Part shown: one piece after another, positions 15,952 through 22,933 of the stretch | How the letters are laid out: the number at the start of each line of letters is the position of its first letter | How positions within the stretch are numbered: the stretch's first letter is position 1 | Origin: Candidatus Woesearchaeota archaeon | GTDB lineage: Archaea; Nanobdellota; Nanobdellia; Woesearchaeales; GW2011-AR4 | Length of the DNA: 25,391 nt | Direction of reading: 5' to 3' | Assembly: GCA_013330825.1 (NCBI GenBank) | Contig: DUHN01000034.1 | Location: forward strand, 1 to 25,391 | The notes under the pieces: generated by a model | Databases searched by the model: none | What the model was told of the DNA's origin: nothing | Seen by the model: the letters and a program-made list of their open reading frames with translations, nothing else | Translations under genes and position numbers: made by a program

Positions 15952-16506
15952 TCATCTGTTCTTTGATGGCGGCGCTCTCTCGGCGTGGTGCCCCCTATGC
16001 GAGAAATAGTTTGCCAGCGCGATGAGGAGGATGCTTATCGCCAGATACAGGATGCTCAAAGGCTGGGTGAACTTCAGCAGGACGACGCTCTTGAAGAAGT
16101 ACACCATGAGGATGATGATGATGACCTTAGTCAATGTCGCCTTGAGCTCCTCGAGGGAATGGAAGGTGAGCCATTTCGGGTAGAGCGATTTCCCATCCTT
16201 CTCGCTTTTGATCACGTCTATCTCGCTGATGAACAGCTCGTAGACGCCCAGCGAGATGATGATGAGGATGATCCCGAGAAGGAACTCGTCAAGCGAGGAG
16301 ATGAGGTAGACGATGACTCTGTTCGCATCTGCCTCTTCGCCCGTTCGTATGCCGGAGATCACTTCCGATGCCGCTTTCGCCGTGCTCTGCACCCCGATGG
16401 AGAATGCGATGACCGAGGAGGCGAGAAGGGCGACCACCGCGATGAGGATGATGAACCTGAAATTCCATATCCCCTTCTCGAACAGCCGTTCTGCCTTGCC
16501 TGCCAT
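15952..16506 (-). CDS. UPF0114/YqhA-like membrane protein
   Basis: A 184-residue integral membrane protein with four predicted helices: about 18-40, 73-95, 128-145 and 150-168. The entry motif ERLFEKGIWNFRFI and the segment DEFLLGIILIIISLGVYELF followed by ISEID are characteristic of the UPF0114 (YqhA) family, whose function is unknown. ATG 16506 is chosen because GGAGAGG lies 7 bases upstream; TTG 16521 would add five residues. It follows the coiled-coil gene by 28 bases on the same strand, so the two form a short operon divergent from the pilus genes. The basic C-terminus (HRGHHAERAPPSKNR) would lie in the cytoplasm. Confidence 0.85.
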   Translation of the reverse strand: MAGKAERLFEKGIWNFRFIILIAVVALLASSVIAFSIGVQSTAKAASEVISGIRTGEEADANRVIVYLISSLDEFLLGIILIIISLGVYELFISEIDVIKSEKDGKSLYPKWLTFHSLEELKATLTKVIIIILMVYFFKSVVLLKFTQPLSILYLAISILLIALANYFSHRGHHAERAPPSKNR

Positions 16507-16534
16507 CGTGTGCCTCTCCAATCCGGTAAAGCTG

Positions 16535-16969
16535 CTACTCCCCCTGGTCCGCAGCGGATGCCTTCGGCTTCCTCCTGCTGAGGATGTCCTCCACCACTTC
16601 CTCCGCCTGGGCCTGGGTGACGAACTTGACGGGATTCCACATCGCGATATAGCGCTCGAGCACCTTGACGTCCTCCTGCCGGGCGAGGGACTGCATCTCC
16701 TTGATCACCAGCACCATCTTGTCGCGCAGGTCATGCAGCTCGCGGCGCAGCTCGTTGATGTCGGACGTCAGCGTCTTGATGTCCGTCGCCACGTGCCTGT
16801 TCTTGACGAGGATGTTCTCCTCCGTCACCTGCACGATCTTGCGGAGGTTGGTCAGGCTCTGCTCAAGGGCGCGGACGCGGCGCTCGATGGAGCCGAAATC
16901 CATCTGCGGCATCGTGTCCGGCGGCGGCTGCTCGTGCTTGGGGAAGCTGGGGAAGGGGATGCTCACCAT
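16535..16969 (-). CDS. Coiled-coil protein of unknown function
   Basis: A 144-residue soluble protein. Residues 25-105 form a long heptad-rich helix (IERRVRALEQSLTNLRKIV through INELRRELHDLRDKMV), preceded by a Pro-rich N-terminus. After it come LERYIAMWNPVKFVT and a basic tail. The NPVKFVT segment followed by a helix ending in RRKPKA vaguely recalls accessory proteins near archaeal archaellum and pilus genes, but I cannot name a family. Start ATG 16969 has a TATA-like element about 24 bases upstream. It shares the promoter region with the TadA operon and is followed by the membrane protein, so a link with the pilus machine is an inference from position only. Confidence 0.75.
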   Translation of the reverse strand: MVSIPFPSFPKHEQPPPDTMPQMDFGSIERRVRALEQSLTNLRKIVQVTEENILVKNRHVATDIKTLTSDINELRRELHDLRDKMVLVIKEMQSLARQEDVKVLERYIAMWNPVKFVTQAQAEEVVEDILSRRKPKASAADQGE

Positions 16970-16988
16970 GGGCCCTCTGGCGCAGGGG

Positions 16989-16997
16989 AATATTAAA
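16989..16997 (-). promoter_or_regulatory. TATA box for coiled-coil/UPF0114 operon
   Basis: On the minus strand TTTAATATT lies about 24 bases upstream of the start at 16969. The whole spacer 16970-17128 is strikingly AT-rich compared with the GC-rich genes and serves as a divergent promoter region. Confidence 0.5.
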
Positions 16998-17087
16998 GGT
17001 TATGTGAGCATGGGGAAGTAGTATTTGATAAAACCGAAAGATTTAAAAATCAAATAATATAAAAAGTATTTTCAGTGATTTAATAGA

Positions 17088-17100
17088 TTAAATATATTTT
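17088..17100 (+). promoter_or_regulatory. TATA box for RHH-tadA operon
   Basis: TTAAATATATTTT is centred about 34 bases before ATG 17129, which predicts a leader of only several bases. Confidence 0.55.
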
Positions 17101-17128
17101 ATGTTATATTGAGGGCGGCAAGCATCCG

Positions 17129-17269
17129 ATGAAAAAGCCCATCAGCGCCACGATAGACGGTGACCTCATCTCCTGGATAGAGGCGGAAGTCGACGGCAGG
17201 AAGTTCCGCAACAAGTCCCATCTCATCGAGGTGGCATTGCAGAACATGCGCAGGGAGGTGAGGAAGTAA
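17129..17269 (+). CDS. Small ribbon-helix-helix (RHH) protein
   Basis: A 46-residue protein too short to be found by a long-frame search. It begins MKKPISATIDGDLISWIEAE, a beta strand followed by helix A, then FRNKSHLIEVALQNM, the turn and helix B of CopG/MetJ-type DNA-binding dimers; the strand residues alternate as in operator-reading RHH proteins. A GAGGGCGG stretch lies about 10 bases upstream. Its TAA stop shares its A with the tadA start (TAATG), so translation of the two is coupled. It probably regulates its own operon from the AT-rich divergent promoter, but it could also be a structural partner; the family assignment is firm, the role inferred. Confidence 0.85.
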   Translation: MKKPISATIDGDLISWIEAEVDGRKFRNKSHLIEVALQNMRREVRK

Positions 17270-19572
17270 TGGCCCTCTTTGACTCCAGGAAGCCGTTCTC
17301 GCATGACGTCATCAGGGAGGGGGAAGAGACCATCCTTCTCATCGACATGGAGCAGTATCCGCTCATCCCTTCCCTTGAGGACGACCCGGTGTGCATGTCC
17401 CGCACCGTCGACCTCCTCGCGGAGATCGGCAGCGCGACGAAGCTCATCTACACCCAAAAGCGCAATTACGAGTACAATTTCACCCAGACCTCCATGCTCC
17501 GCGAGATCGCCGGCATCTACCGGCAGCTCTCCAAGAGCAAGAATGCCTCCCCCGCGCTCTCGCTGCTCGGGGATGTCGCCTGCTCGCGCTACGTGGCTCC
17601 ATGGTACGCATTCATCCAGAAGATGGTCATGGACCATATCAAGAAGGATCCCATCGGCGCCTATCTCGAGATCAGGAGGGAGATGCGCGACGAGCGCATC
17701 AACATCGACAAGTCAGCCGACCAGGATTTCATCCGCTGCGACCGCAAGTATCTCGCCGCACTGCAGTACCTGGCTGCCCTACTCGACCGCTCGAAGCTCA
17801 TCCAGGCGGCTCAGCCCCATCTTGCCGGCCATAAGGTCGGGGAGCGGGAGGTCTACCGCCGCATCTTCACCCCGGAGATACGCCCGGACTTCATGTTCAC
17901 CAAGCTCATGGCGAATGTCCCCGCGGACGGCGAGGAGGTCGACAGCTATTCCATAGACAAGGGCACCGAGGTCACCATCTTCAAGCTGCCGGACACCGTG
18001 CATTACCTTTACCACCTCTCCCCTCCGGAGTTCAAGCTGAGCGAGGCGCACTATGAGATCCTCGACAGCGCGCGCAAGATACTCTCCGAGCACAAGCCCA
18101 CGCGCACGGAGTTCATCAACCCCGAGCGGATGCGCGAGGTGTTCTCCAACATCGGCTCCGACCTCATCGAGGAGCTCGCCTCCTACCGGAACGTGCGCCT
18201 GTCGCCCAAAGAGGTGGAGCAGCTCACCAGCATCCTGGTGCGGTACAGCGTCGGCTTCGGCCTCATCGAGGTGCTGCTCCAGGACGAACGCGTGCAGGAC
18301 ATCACCATCAATTCGCCGCTGGGGGAGATACCCATCTTCATCGTCCACCAGGACTACACGGACTGCAAGACCAACATCATCCCCACGCGCACGGACGCGG
18401 ACTCCTGGGCGTCGAAACTGCGCCTGATATCCGGCAGCCCGCTGGACGAGGCCAACCCCATCCTCGACACCGAGCTGCTCATCCCCGGGGCGAATGCGAG
18501 GGTGGCCGTCATCTCCTCCCCCCTCAACCCCACGGGCCTTGCGTTCGCGCTGCGCCGGCACCGCGACAAGCCGTGGACCCTCCCGCTGTTCATCAAGAAC
18601 CGCATGCTCACCTCCCTTTCGGCGGGCATAATCTCCTTCATCGTTGACGGCGCGCGCACCATGCTGGTGGCGGGGACGAGGAGCGCGGGGAAGACCTCCC
18701 TCCTCGGCGCGGTGCTGGTGGAGCTTATGCGGAAATACCGCGTCATCACCATCGAGGATACCCTCGAGCTGCCGACCAAGGCGCTGAGGGACTACGGCTA
18801 CAACATCCAGTCCATGAAGGTCGCGGCGGCATTGACGAAGGGTTCCGCGGATGTCTCCGCTGACGAGGGCATCCGCACGACGTTGAGGATGGGGGATTCC
18901 GCGCTGATCGTCGGCGAGATCAGGAGCAAGGAAGCCCTCGCATTGTACGAGGCCATGCGCATCGGCGCGTTGGCGAACATCGTCGCGGGCACGATCCACG
19001 GCGATTCCCCGTACGGCATCTTCGACAGGGTGGTCAACGATCTCGGCGTGCCGCGGACGTCGTTCAAGGCGACTGATGTCATCATCGTGGCCAATCCCAT
19101 CAGGAGTCCCGATGGCCTGCACCGCTGGAGGCGCGTCACCCAGATCACCGAGGTGAGGAAGCACTGGAACAACGACCCGCTGGACGAGGGGGGATTCATG
19201 GATCTCATGAAATACGACTCCAAGGCAGACCAGCTCCTTCCCACGGACGATCTCATCCATGGCGACTCCGACGTCCTCAAGGGCATCGCCTCAAGTATCA
19301 AGGACTGGGCGGGAAGCTGGGACGCGGTGTGGGACAACATCCTCCTCCGGGCGAAGATCAAGCAGGCCATGGTGGACATCGCCGTCAAGACCGGCAACAT
19401 GAACCTCATCGAGGCGGAATCCGTCATCCAGGCCAACGACCAGTTCCACAAGATATCCGACACGGTGAGGGAGGAGGTCGGCAGCCTCGATTCGGAGAAG
19501 ATATTCTTCGAGTGGAACGAGTGGTTCAGGAGGCAGATCAAGCGGGATGAGATCAGACAGAAGGGGGAATGA
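17269..19572 (+). CDS. tadA: TadA/PilT-type type IV pilus or secretion ATPase
   Basis: A 767-residue hexameric AAA-type motor that powers assembly of archaeal type IV pili or related secretion. The catalytic half has Walker A GTRSAGKT at 469-476, an Asp-box segment ITIEDTLELP, Walker B region DSALIVGEIRSKEAL and the His box AGTIHGDSPYGIFDRV. It is preceded by the N2 domain with LSPKEVEQLTSILVRYSVG and INSPLGEIPIFIVH. The first 250 residues form an extra N-terminal region (IPSLEDDPVC, YTQKRNYEYNFTQT) of a kind I recall from DPANN pilus ATPases. The C-terminus also extends about 120 residues past the motor core. Start is ATG 17269, overlapping the RHH stop. The TadC platform gene follows after 99 bases. 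Confidence 0.93.
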   Translation: MALFDSRKPFSHDVIREGEETILLIDMEQYPLIPSLEDDPVCMSRTVDLLAEIGSATKLIYTQKRNYEYNFTQTSMLREIAGIYRQLSKSKNASPALSLLGDVACSRYVAPWYAFIQKMVMDHIKKDPIGAYLEIRREMRDERINIDKSADQDFIRCDRKYLAALQYLAALLDRSKLIQAAQPHLAGHKVGEREVYRRIFTPEIRPDFMFTKLMANVPADGEEVDSYSIDKGTEVTIFKLPDTVHYLYHLSPPEFKLSEAHYEILDSARKILSEHKPTRTEFINPERMREVFSNIGSDLIEELASYRNVRLSPKEVEQLTSILVRYSVGFGLIEVLLQDERVQDITINSPLGEIPIFIVHQDYTDCKTNIIPTRTDADSWASKLRLISGSPLDEANPILDTELLIPGANARVAVISSPLNPTGLAFALRRHRDKPWTLPLFIKNRMLTSLSAGIISFIVDGARTMLVAGTRSAGKTSLLGAVLVELMRKYRVITIEDTLELPTKALRDYGYNIQSMKVAAALTKGSADVSADEGIRTTLRMGDSALIVGEIRSKEALALYEAMRIGALANIVAGTIHGDSPYGIFDRVVNDLGVPRTSFKATDVIIVANPIRSPDGLHRWRRVTQITEVRKHWNNDPLDEGGFMDLMKYDSKADQLLPTDDLIHGDSDVLKGIASSIKDWAGSWDAVWDNILLRAKIKQAMVDIAVKTGNMNLIEAESVIQANDQFHKISDTVREEVGSLDSEKIFFEWNEWFRRQIKRDEIRQKGE

Positions 19573-19671
19573 TAGGAAGGGATATGGAAGGGAGGTACAA
19601 TACATTGGATATGCCCATAAAAGGGCAATCAGCAAGTCGCTGTCATAGCATTCCATAAAAAGAGGTGAGCG

Positions 19672-21855
19672 GTGCCGGATCAGCAGGAGCAGGCCAAGTT
19701 GCGCAGCCTGATAGACCTGTACAAGCGCAACCTGGAGAGGGAGCTCGGCGTCAAGGTAGAGAAATCCTCCCAGATAAACTCCCAGGAGTACCAGCAGTTC
19801 AAGGAGGAGTTCATGCCCACCCACCTGGGATGGTATGAGAAGGCCTGCAACATCAGCGAGAAGGTCCTGAGGATAAAGCCGGACAAGAAGCAGGCTGCGG
19901 CACTGCAGGAGTCCATCGACATCTGCCATCTCGGCATCACTCCGTCCGGAGCGGTCTCATTCTCGTTCCTCGCCCCCACGCTCCTCATCGTCTCAGGCTC
20001 ACTGTTCTCCTACATGCTCTTCCAGTCGATGTTCTTCATCCTGTTCTTCGCCGTCGGTGGGGCAGCCCTCATCAGGGTGTTCGGCAAGATGCCGGAGTTC
20101 CTGGCGAACAACTGGCGCCTGAAGGCGAGCAACCAGATGGTGCTCTCGGTGTTCTACGTGGTCACGTACATGCGCCACACGCCGAACCTGGAGAACGCGA
20201 TCGTCTTCGCCTCCGACCACCTCGCCCCTCCGCTCGCCCTCGACCTCCGGAAGATCATGTGGGACGTGGAGACCGAGAATTACTCCTCCGTCAAGGAGGC
20301 GCTGGACGCCTACCTCGAGACCTGGAAGAAATGGAACATGGAGTTCGTCGAGGCGTTCCATCTCATCGAGTCCTCGCTCTACGAGGGCGACGAGGCCAGG
20401 CGCCTGGGCTCATTGGACAAGGCGCTCGACGTCATCCTCGAAGAGACATACGAGAAGATGCTGCACTACGCCCACAACCTGCAGAACCCCATCACCATGC
20501 TGCACATGCTCGGCGTCATCATGCCGATCCTCGGCCTGGTCATCCTTCCCCTCGTCGTCAGTTTCACCGAGAACGCGAAATGGTACCACATCGCGCTCAT
20601 CTACAACATCATCCTCCCCATCATCGTCTATTTCATGGGAAAGAGCATCCTCTCGAAGCGGCCGACGGGCTACGGAGACACGGACATCTCGGAGGAGAAT
20701 CCCGAGCTGAAGAAATACAAGACCATCCGCCTCAATCTGGGGGGCATGGAGGTGCAGATGAGCCCGCTGGTGATAAGCGTCATCGTGTTCCTCGTCTGCT
20801 TCGCCATCGGCATGTCCCCCCTGTTCCTCCACGCAGCCGGCTTCCCTGATTTCGGGTTCGGCGGGGACGATCCCAAGAGCCAGTGCGGCGCGAGGTTCTG
20901 CATGCTCGAGTACAAGGAAAACCCCACGACGGGGGTGCTGGACGGCCCCTTCGGCCTCGGCTCAGCCCTCATCAGCCTGTTCGTCCCCCTCAGCCTGGGG
21001 CTGCTGATCGGCCTGTACTATCGCCTGCGCTCCAAGGATGTCATCTCCATACGCAACCGCGCCAAGCAGCTTGAGCTGGAGTTCGCGGCAGCACTGTTCC
21101 AGCTGGGCAACCGGTTGGGCGACAACCTGCCGGTGGAGATCGCCGTCGAGAAGGTGAGCACCTCCATGGAAGGCACGATTTCCGGCAGCTTCTTCCGGCT
21201 CGTGAGCATGAACCAAAGGAGGCTGGGCATGGGCATCGACGAGGCCATCTTCGACCCGAAGCGGGGGGCGTTGGTGCAGTTCCCCTCCAGCATGATCGAG
21301 AGCTCCATGAAGGTGCTGACCCAGAGCATCAGGAAAGGGCCGAAGATTGCGGCGCAGGCGCTGACGAATGTCTCGCGCTACATCAAGGAGATCCACAAGG
21401 TGAATGAGAGGCTGAAGGACATCATGTCGGACATCATCTCCTCGATGAAGTCCCAGATCAATTTCCTGGCGCCGGCCATCGCGGGCGTGGTCATCGGCAT
21501 CACCTCCATGGTCACCACCATCCTGAGCAAGCTCGGCCAGCAGCTCAAGGAAGTCACTTCAAGCGTGGGCACGGACGCCGCGGCCGCCCCCACCGGCCTG
21601 CTCACCATCTTCGGCCAGGGCATCCCGACGTTCCACTTCCAGATCATCGTCGGCATCTACGTCGTGCAGATCGTCTACATCCTCACCATCATGGCCAACG
21701 GCATCGAGAACGGCGCGGACAAGCTCAATGAGGAGTATCTCCTCGGCAAGAACGTGATCAGGAGCACCATCCTCTACTGCCTCATCGCCCTCACCGTCAT
21801 GATCATGTTCAACATGATCGCGGGGAGTATACTCACGGTGTCGCTCTCCGGGTAA
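19672..21855 (+). CDS. tadC: TadC-like pilus/secretion platform membrane protein (two T2SSF domains)
   Basis: A 727-residue inner-membrane platform protein that would anchor and turn with the TadA motor. After a soluble N-terminus (about 1-95), membrane helices fall near 98-138, 277-298, 306-323, 365-385, 437-456, 600-620, 658-680 and 700-725. Two cytoplasmic helical T2SSF-type domains lie between them: about 150-270 (FYVVTYMRHTPNLENAI) and about 470-595 (FAAALFQLGNRLGDNLPVEI, with KGPKIAAQALTNVSRYI). The GTG start at 19672 has AGAGGTGAG closely upstream. The 99-base gap from tadA contains a small hairpin, TGCCC with GGGCA at 19612-19627, and an ATAAAA stretch, so a separate promoter is possible. 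No pilin, prepilin peptidase or archaellum gene is next to it. Confidence 0.9.
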   Translation: MPDQQEQAKLRSLIDLYKRNLERELGVKVEKSSQINSQEYQQFKEEFMPTHLGWYEKACNISEKVLRIKPDKKQAAALQESIDICHLGITPSGAVSFSFLAPTLLIVSGSLFSYMLFQSMFFILFFAVGGAALIRVFGKMPEFLANNWRLKASNQMVLSVFYVVTYMRHTPNLENAIVFASDHLAPPLALDLRKIMWDVETENYSSVKEALDAYLETWKKWNMEFVEAFHLIESSLYEGDEARRLGSLDKALDVILEETYEKMLHYAHNLQNPITMLHMLGVIMPILGLVILPLVVSFTENAKWYHIALIYNIILPIIVYFMGKSILSKRPTGYGDTDISEENPELKKYKTIRLNLGGMEVQMSPLVISVIVFLVCFAIGMSPLFLHAAGFPDFGFGGDDPKSQCGARFCMLEYKENPTTGVLDGPFGLGSALISLFVPLSLGLLIGLYYRLRSKDVISIRNRAKQLELEFAAALFQLGNRLGDNLPVEIAVEKVSTSMEGTISGSFFRLVSMNQRRLGMGIDEAIFDPKRGALVQFPSSMIESSMKVLTQSIRKGPKIAAQALTNVSRYIKEIHKVNERLKDIMSDIISSMKSQINFLAPAIAGVVIGITSMVTTILSKLGQQLKEVTSSVGTDAAAAPTGLLTIFGQGIPTFHFQIIVGIYVVQIVYILTIMANGIENGADKLNEEYLLGKNVIRSTILYCLIALTVMIMFNMIAGSILTVSLSG

Positions 21856-21891
21856 GTCAAGAACCGAGGGAGCGGGTATCTGCAGAAGGGC

Positions 21892-22143
21892 TCATTTCTT
21901 ATTGGTTTTTTTTATCCACCATCTCTTGAAGAACGGCAGCGTCAGCGTCGAGAGGAGGAACCCCAGTGTCGGCACCAGGGCGGTGAGGAAAGGCTGCGGG
22001 GCGCTGATGATCCACAGGAAAACAACGGCTGTGCAGTAGGTGATGCCGGCAATGATGAGCCTCCTTGTCCTGCTGGTCTCCCAGGCCTTGTCGGCTTCCA
22101 CCTTCCTGTTGCGCTCCTGGATGAGCCGGAGTTCTTTTTTCAT
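21892..22143 (-). CDS. Small two-helix membrane protein conserved in CPR/DPANN (function unknown)
   Basis: An 83-residue protein. An N-terminal amphipathic segment ERNRKVEADKAWETSRTRR precedes two membrane helices, about 29-47 and 51-68, and a basic tail. From memory, small proteins with a KAWETSxTRR motif, an NALVP or TALVP turn and LLSTLTLPF(F/L)K near the end are widespread in Patescibacteria and DPANN archaea; none has a known function to my knowledge. The fit to that pattern here is close. ATG 22143 starts the protein directly before the conserved region. It stands alone between the convergent tadC gene and the tRNA-Phe on the same strand. Confidence 0.8.
   Translation of the reverse strand: MKKELRLIQERNRKVEADKAWETSRTRRLIIAGITYCTAVVFLWIISAPQPFLTALVPTLGFLLSTLTLPFFKRWWIKKTNKK
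21905..21912 (+). terminator. T-run terminator candidate after tadC
   Basis: Eight T bases about 50 bases after the tadC stop fit archaeal T-rich termination on the plus strand. The run lies inside the Lys-rich 3' end of the convergent small membrane protein gene. Confidence 0.4.
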
Positions 22144-22231
22144 GGCACTGAACGCATTTTATGATTGGAGTATTAAAACATTTTGAGAAAATGAATGGGG
22201 ACGGAGGAATTTGAATCCTCGACAACTACGT

Positions 22232-22249
22232 GCCTAAGAGACTGAATTT
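22232..22249 (-). other. tRNA-Phe intron 2 (about 18 bases, position 37/38)
   Basis: At the canonical 37/38 site, exon CTGA (32-35) pairs with intron TTAG including one G-U pair, with bulges AG|A and GC|A. A stable inner helix is missing, so the motif is relaxed; exact ends could shift by a base. It is a very short intron. Confidence 0.72.
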
Positions 22250-22259
22250 CTTCAGCGTA

Positions 22260-22281
22260 CTGAGCTGCATTCGTCATGCAT
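22260..22281 (-). other. tRNA-Phe intron 1 (22 bases, position 27/28)
   Basis: A perfect BHB: exon GAGC pairs with intron GCTC as the 4-base-pair central helix, bulges AC|A and AG|T carry the cut sites, and an inner helix TGCAT/ATGCA closes a GACGA loop. The intron lies inside the anticodon stem, a non-canonical site. GAGC is also the 3' side of the D stem, so this BHB competes with D-arm folding until cleavage. Confidence 0.85.
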
Positions 22282-22334
22282 GTGCTCTCCCAGGCTGAGC
22301 TACGTCCCCGTGGAAGGATGAGGTGCTTGGGACG

Positions 22335-22343
22335 ATTTAAATA
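22335..22343 (-). promoter_or_regulatory. TATA box for tRNA-Phe
   Basis: TATTTAAAT on the minus strand is centred about 30 bases upstream of the first tRNA base, correct for transcription starting a few bases before the tRNA. Confidence 0.6.
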
Positions 22344-22361
22344 GCTTATGGTGAAGAAAAA

Positions 22362-22754
22362 TCAGATGACATCCTCTTCGTCATCGACAGGGCCGTTGCC
22401 GCCGTCATCGTCCTGCTTCTTCTGTGCCGCGGCGCTTGAGTCCTCGCCCTTGTGCGTGTCCGGGTTCTCTCCGATGACCTCGATCTTCCCGAAGCGCCCG
22501 GTGGAGACCTGGAGCTCCCCCTGCCATTCGGAGACATAGCCGTTCGTGATCCGTATCCTGTCGCCGCCCTTCACCTGGTCGATCTCGTCGTTCCACAGGG
22601 TGAGCTTGACGTCCCCGGTATCGTCTTTCGCGACCGCGGTGGACACTCTTCCGGGCTTCCCGAACTTCTGGAACTCCCGCGAAGGGCCGACGTCGAGGAT
22701 GTCCAGTTCGATGTTCACGTTCCCCTGCTTGGATTGCAGTTCCTTGACTTTCAT
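22362..22754 (-). CDS. OB-fold single-stranded DNA-binding protein (RPA/SSB-like)
   Basis: A 130-residue protein. Residues 1-95 form one OB fold of the archaeal SSB/RPA type: MKVKELQSKQGNVNIELDIL, VAKDDTGDVKLTLWND, GDRIRITNGYVSEWQGELQV and a last strand ending in GKIEVIG. The tail (about 100-130) is hydrophilic and acidic, ending DDEEDVI, like the partner-binding tails of SSB proteins. It probably coats single-stranded DNA in replication and repair; an RNA-binding role cannot be excluded. ATG 22754 is chosen because the OB fold starts there and a TATA box lies about 26 bases upstream; frames extending to 22877 run across the promoter. It is divergent from minD and shares the spacer. Confidence 0.88.
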   Translation of the reverse strand: MKVKELQSKQGNVNIELDILDVGPSREFQKFGKPGRVSTAVAKDDTGDVKLTLWNDEIDQVKGGDRIRITNGYVSEWQGELQVSTGRFGKIEVIGENPDTHKGEDSSAAAQKKQDDDGGNGPVDDEEDVI

Positions 22755-22775
22755 GGTGAAGGGGGAAGCACAGGC

Positions 22776-22785
22776 ATATATAAAA
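22776..22785 (-). promoter_or_regulatory. TATA box for the OB-fold gene
   Basis: On the minus strand TTTTATATAT is centred about 26 bases upstream of the start codon, predicting a leaderless mRNA. Confidence 0.65.
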
Positions 22786-22881
22786 TTTTGGCAGGGAGAT
22801 GGGTTGCGGAAAATGCTGCGCCGGGTGCATGAACCCTGCTGAATGATAAACGGGGCTTGATGGGGCGTGCCATTCACAACA

Positions 22882-22907
22882 TTTATATATGTTCAGTATA
22901 CATAAAA
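22882..22907 (+). promoter_or_regulatory. Tandem TATA-like elements for minD
   Basis: TTTATATAT (22882-22890) and TATACATAAAA (22897-22907) lie about 48 and 32 bases before ATG 22934. Either could be used, giving a leader of about 20 bases or almost none. Confidence 0.55.
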
Positions 22908-22933
22908 GGCTACTAGTGGGTACAGGCAACATC

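Larger units (their letters stand above)
22196..22309 (-). tRNA. tRNA-Phe (anticodon GAA), two introns
   Basis: Read on the minus strand, acceptor GGGGACG/CGTCCCC with discriminator A, D arm GCTC/GAGC with loop AGCCTGGGA, and T arm GAGGA/TCCTC with loop TTCAAAT are perfect. The middle only folds if two segments are removed. This gives anticodon stem CTACG/CGTAG, loop CTGAAGA with anticodon GAA, and variable loop TTGTC, the usual tRNA-Phe form. Mature length is 74 bases without CCA. A single-intron reading gives a mismatched stem with a poor loop and anticodon GAC, so I prefer Phe. The promoter lies about 30 bases upstream. Confidence 0.9.

Noticed and set aside
17779..19260. 493-residue frame on the minus strand
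   Set aside because: It lies wholly within tadA, has Asp/Arg/Val-rich mirror composition and no recognisable domain.
22196..22309. tRNA-Val (GAC) with a single large intron
   Set aside because: That reading gives an A-C mismatch in the anticodon stem, A at position 32 and an eight-base variable loop. Removing two introns gives a perfect stem, tRNA-Phe loop and TTGTC variable region.
22889..22933. Upstream start for minD at ATG 22889
   Set aside because: It lies inside the TATA element; the family N-terminus starts right after ATG 22934.
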